Assembly (NCBI GenBank): GCA_025999435.1
Contig: BNXH01000041.1
Coordinates: forward strand, 1-14,790
Origin: Bacteroidia bacterium
Lineage (GTDB): Bacteria; Bacteroidota; Bacteroidia; Bacteroidales; Dysgonomonadaceae
Length of the DNA stretch: 14,790 bases
Reading direction: 5' to 3'
Shown: positions 13,591 through 14,790 of the stretch, piece by piece
Layout of the letters: each line of letters begins with the position of its first letter
Numbering within the stretch: the stretch's first letter is position 1
Translations under genes and position numbers: made by a program
The notes under the pieces: generated by a model
Told to the model about the DNA's origin: nothing
Databases searched by the model: none
What the model saw: only the letters and a program-made list of their open reading frames with translations

Positions 13591-14790
13591 TTATTGTTGT
13601 TTCTTTAATTTGTTGACAGCCGCGTCCAATGATTCTGTCGGCTCTATAATGTTGTAATCTTCCCAGAAATTTGAATCGTAGAAACTCCTTACTTTGTCCG
13701 ACAATACTTGATTTTTGTTGAATGAATCCTTGTGAGAAATACTGCTTACATTGTCTTCCCTTTTATCTGTTACAACCATTTCGGAAACAATAGTATATCC
13801 TGTAGAAAATAGTTTGCGTTTCCAATCACATTTAAAGCGAACCTCATTCCGGACATAATTTAAATAGCTTATTCCATCAATGGTTTTATATGTTACCAGA
13901 TATGATACATCTTCGGGCTTGAAATGCATGCCAAAGGGTTTCTTTTTGAGGACTGCTTGTGTAGCCTTATTCCGGTCATCCATGCTCAGGCTGAATTCAG
14001 CTCTCGAAAAAGTCAAGGTTTCGTTGTCTATATATAGTTTCCCGTAGAATAATGCATAAGGGAGTATTACTTGTGGCTGAAAACTAACTACATAATGCAG
14101 ATGCTCATCTATCATGACAGGGTTCTCCATCTTGAACTTGTAATAGTGAAGGGTTTCTTTATCCAGCAGGACATCTTTATTTTTAACAACATCCAGATAG
14201 GTAGACAGGGTAGGGCCACCCTCAAATTTTACAATCAGTGTATCGCCGGGTTTAGGGCTAAGAAGTTTACGTCCTTTGTATATCTGTACCCTGTCGCGAT
14301 CGGTTCCTTCTGTGTACGGAGTTTTATATATATTAATTATTGCTTCTGAGATATTAATGTAATTGCGTCTTTTTCTTACAGTTTCACGGTAAAATCCCGT
14401 AAGCATATTTTTATTGTGACTGTTGTTCACTGCTATTTTTTCAATTGCTTTTTCTACTAATTCCAACGGATCTGTCGGATGAACAATTACCTCTTTCAAG
14501 GTTCGGTCGTTAGGCGTCAAATAGATAGTTATATTATTTAAAGCTTCTTGGTTAACCGAAAATTGCTGGTTGAAATATCCGATATGAGATATTTCCAATG
14601 TCTTCACTTGAATGCTATCCTTTATTTTTATAGAAAATCCCCCGTCGGCATTTGTTACAGTGCCAATGCTTGTACCATGAACAGAAATGTTTACATATTC
14701 GAGCTTCTTGTTAGAGCGTTTGTCCTTTACAACTCCTGTGACAGTAATATAATCTTGCGCAGCTACCGATAGCGTAGCTAACATCAAAGC
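13591..14790 (-). CDS. CarboxypepD_reg-like exported protein, paralog of the STN protein (5' end outside window)
   Basis: The frame runs open to the right edge (…ALMLATLSVAAQ-DY), which looks like the end of a signal peptide, so the true start is a few codons outside; the TTG and ATG at 14787-14782 are probably internal. About 400 residues are visible. A CarboxypepD_reg-like domain comes first ('TVTGVVKDK', 'GTSIGTVTNADGGFSI', 'LEISHIGYF', 'LKEVIV'), then the same unrecognised domain as in the protein at 10539-12116. Matched pairs are FYRETVRKRRNY / FYREGVEHKKKV, 'ISEAIINIYKTPY' / 'LTEAILKIYKTGY', 'FYGKLYIDNETL' / 'LYRGDLFIDAENQ', and the ending FWEDYNIIEPTESL / FWKNFNIILPEDKL. It has no STN domain and, in what is visible, no TonB plug or barrel. 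It lies 56 bases upstream of the sigma gene on the same strand. Molecular function is unknown. Confidence 0.82.
   Translation of the reverse strand, partial: ALMLATLSVAAQDYITVTGVVKDKRSNKKLEYVNISVHGTSIGTVTNADGGFSIKIKDSIQVKTLEISHIGYFNQQFSVNQEALNNITIYLTPNDRTLKEVIVHPTDPLELVEKAIEKIAVNNSHNKNMLTGFYRETVRKRRNYINISEAIINIYKTPYTEGTDRDRVQIYKGRKLLSPKPGDTLIVKFEGGPTLSTYLDVVKNKDVLLDKETLHYYKFKMENPVMIDEHLHYVVSFQPQVILPYALFYGKLYIDNETLTFSRAEFSLSMDDRNKATQAVLKKKPFGMHFKPEDVSYLVTYKTIDGISYLNYVRNEVRFKCDWKRKLFSTGYTIVSEMVVTDKREDNVSSISHKDSFNKNQVLSDKVRSFYDSNFWEDYNIIEPTESLDAAVNKLKKQQ

Overview
The window comes from an AT-rich Bacteroidota chromosome, most likely order Bacteroidales (Dysgonomonas-like is a guess from base composition and protein style). 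Grounds: Bacteroidota-type promoter boxes (TTTG, about 20 bases, TAnnTTTG), a Bacteroidales-style DnaE with a charged insertion in its PHP domain, an ECF sigma / FecR-DUF4974 pair, carboxypeptidase-regulatory-like (CarboxypepD_reg-like) domains, and small SPII lipoproteins. All intact genes but one lie on the minus strand. No gene-free stretch exceeds 300 bases; the longest (5616-5793) holds a promoter.

Layout, left to right. 1-197: C-terminal end of an IS4-type transposase entering from the left, followed by an inverted repeat. 347-1372: an outer-membrane porin-like barrel with its own terminator. 1522-5615: a three-gene minus-strand operon transcribed dgkA-type kinase, then an endonuclease/exonuclease/phosphatase (EEP) lipoprotein, then a two-domain M16 zinc protease, closed by a strong terminator. 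5794-6141: the only intact plus-strand gene, a small lipoprotein of unknown function with a consensus promoter. It converges on trxA across a shared bidirectional terminator. 6276-10431: dnaE followed by trxA, where trxA appears to have its own promoter.

10539-14790: the most interesting region, a compact transcription unit in the order [CarboxypepD_reg-like protein, 5' end outside the window] - ECF sigma - FecR anti-sigma - [STN + CarboxypepD_reg-like protein]. The arrangement copies the Fec/SusC-type trans-envelope signalling cassette. However, the protein carrying the STN signalling domain has no TonB-dependent plug or barrel. It carries instead an uncharacterised C-terminal domain of about 300 residues that is shared with the paralogous protein encoded just upstream of the sigma factor. 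The module therefore looks like a receptor-less (barrel-less) ECF signalling system whose input is unknown.

Functionally the rest is housekeeping (replication, thiol redox, lipid phosphorylation) and envelope proteins (porin, secreted protease, lipoproteins).
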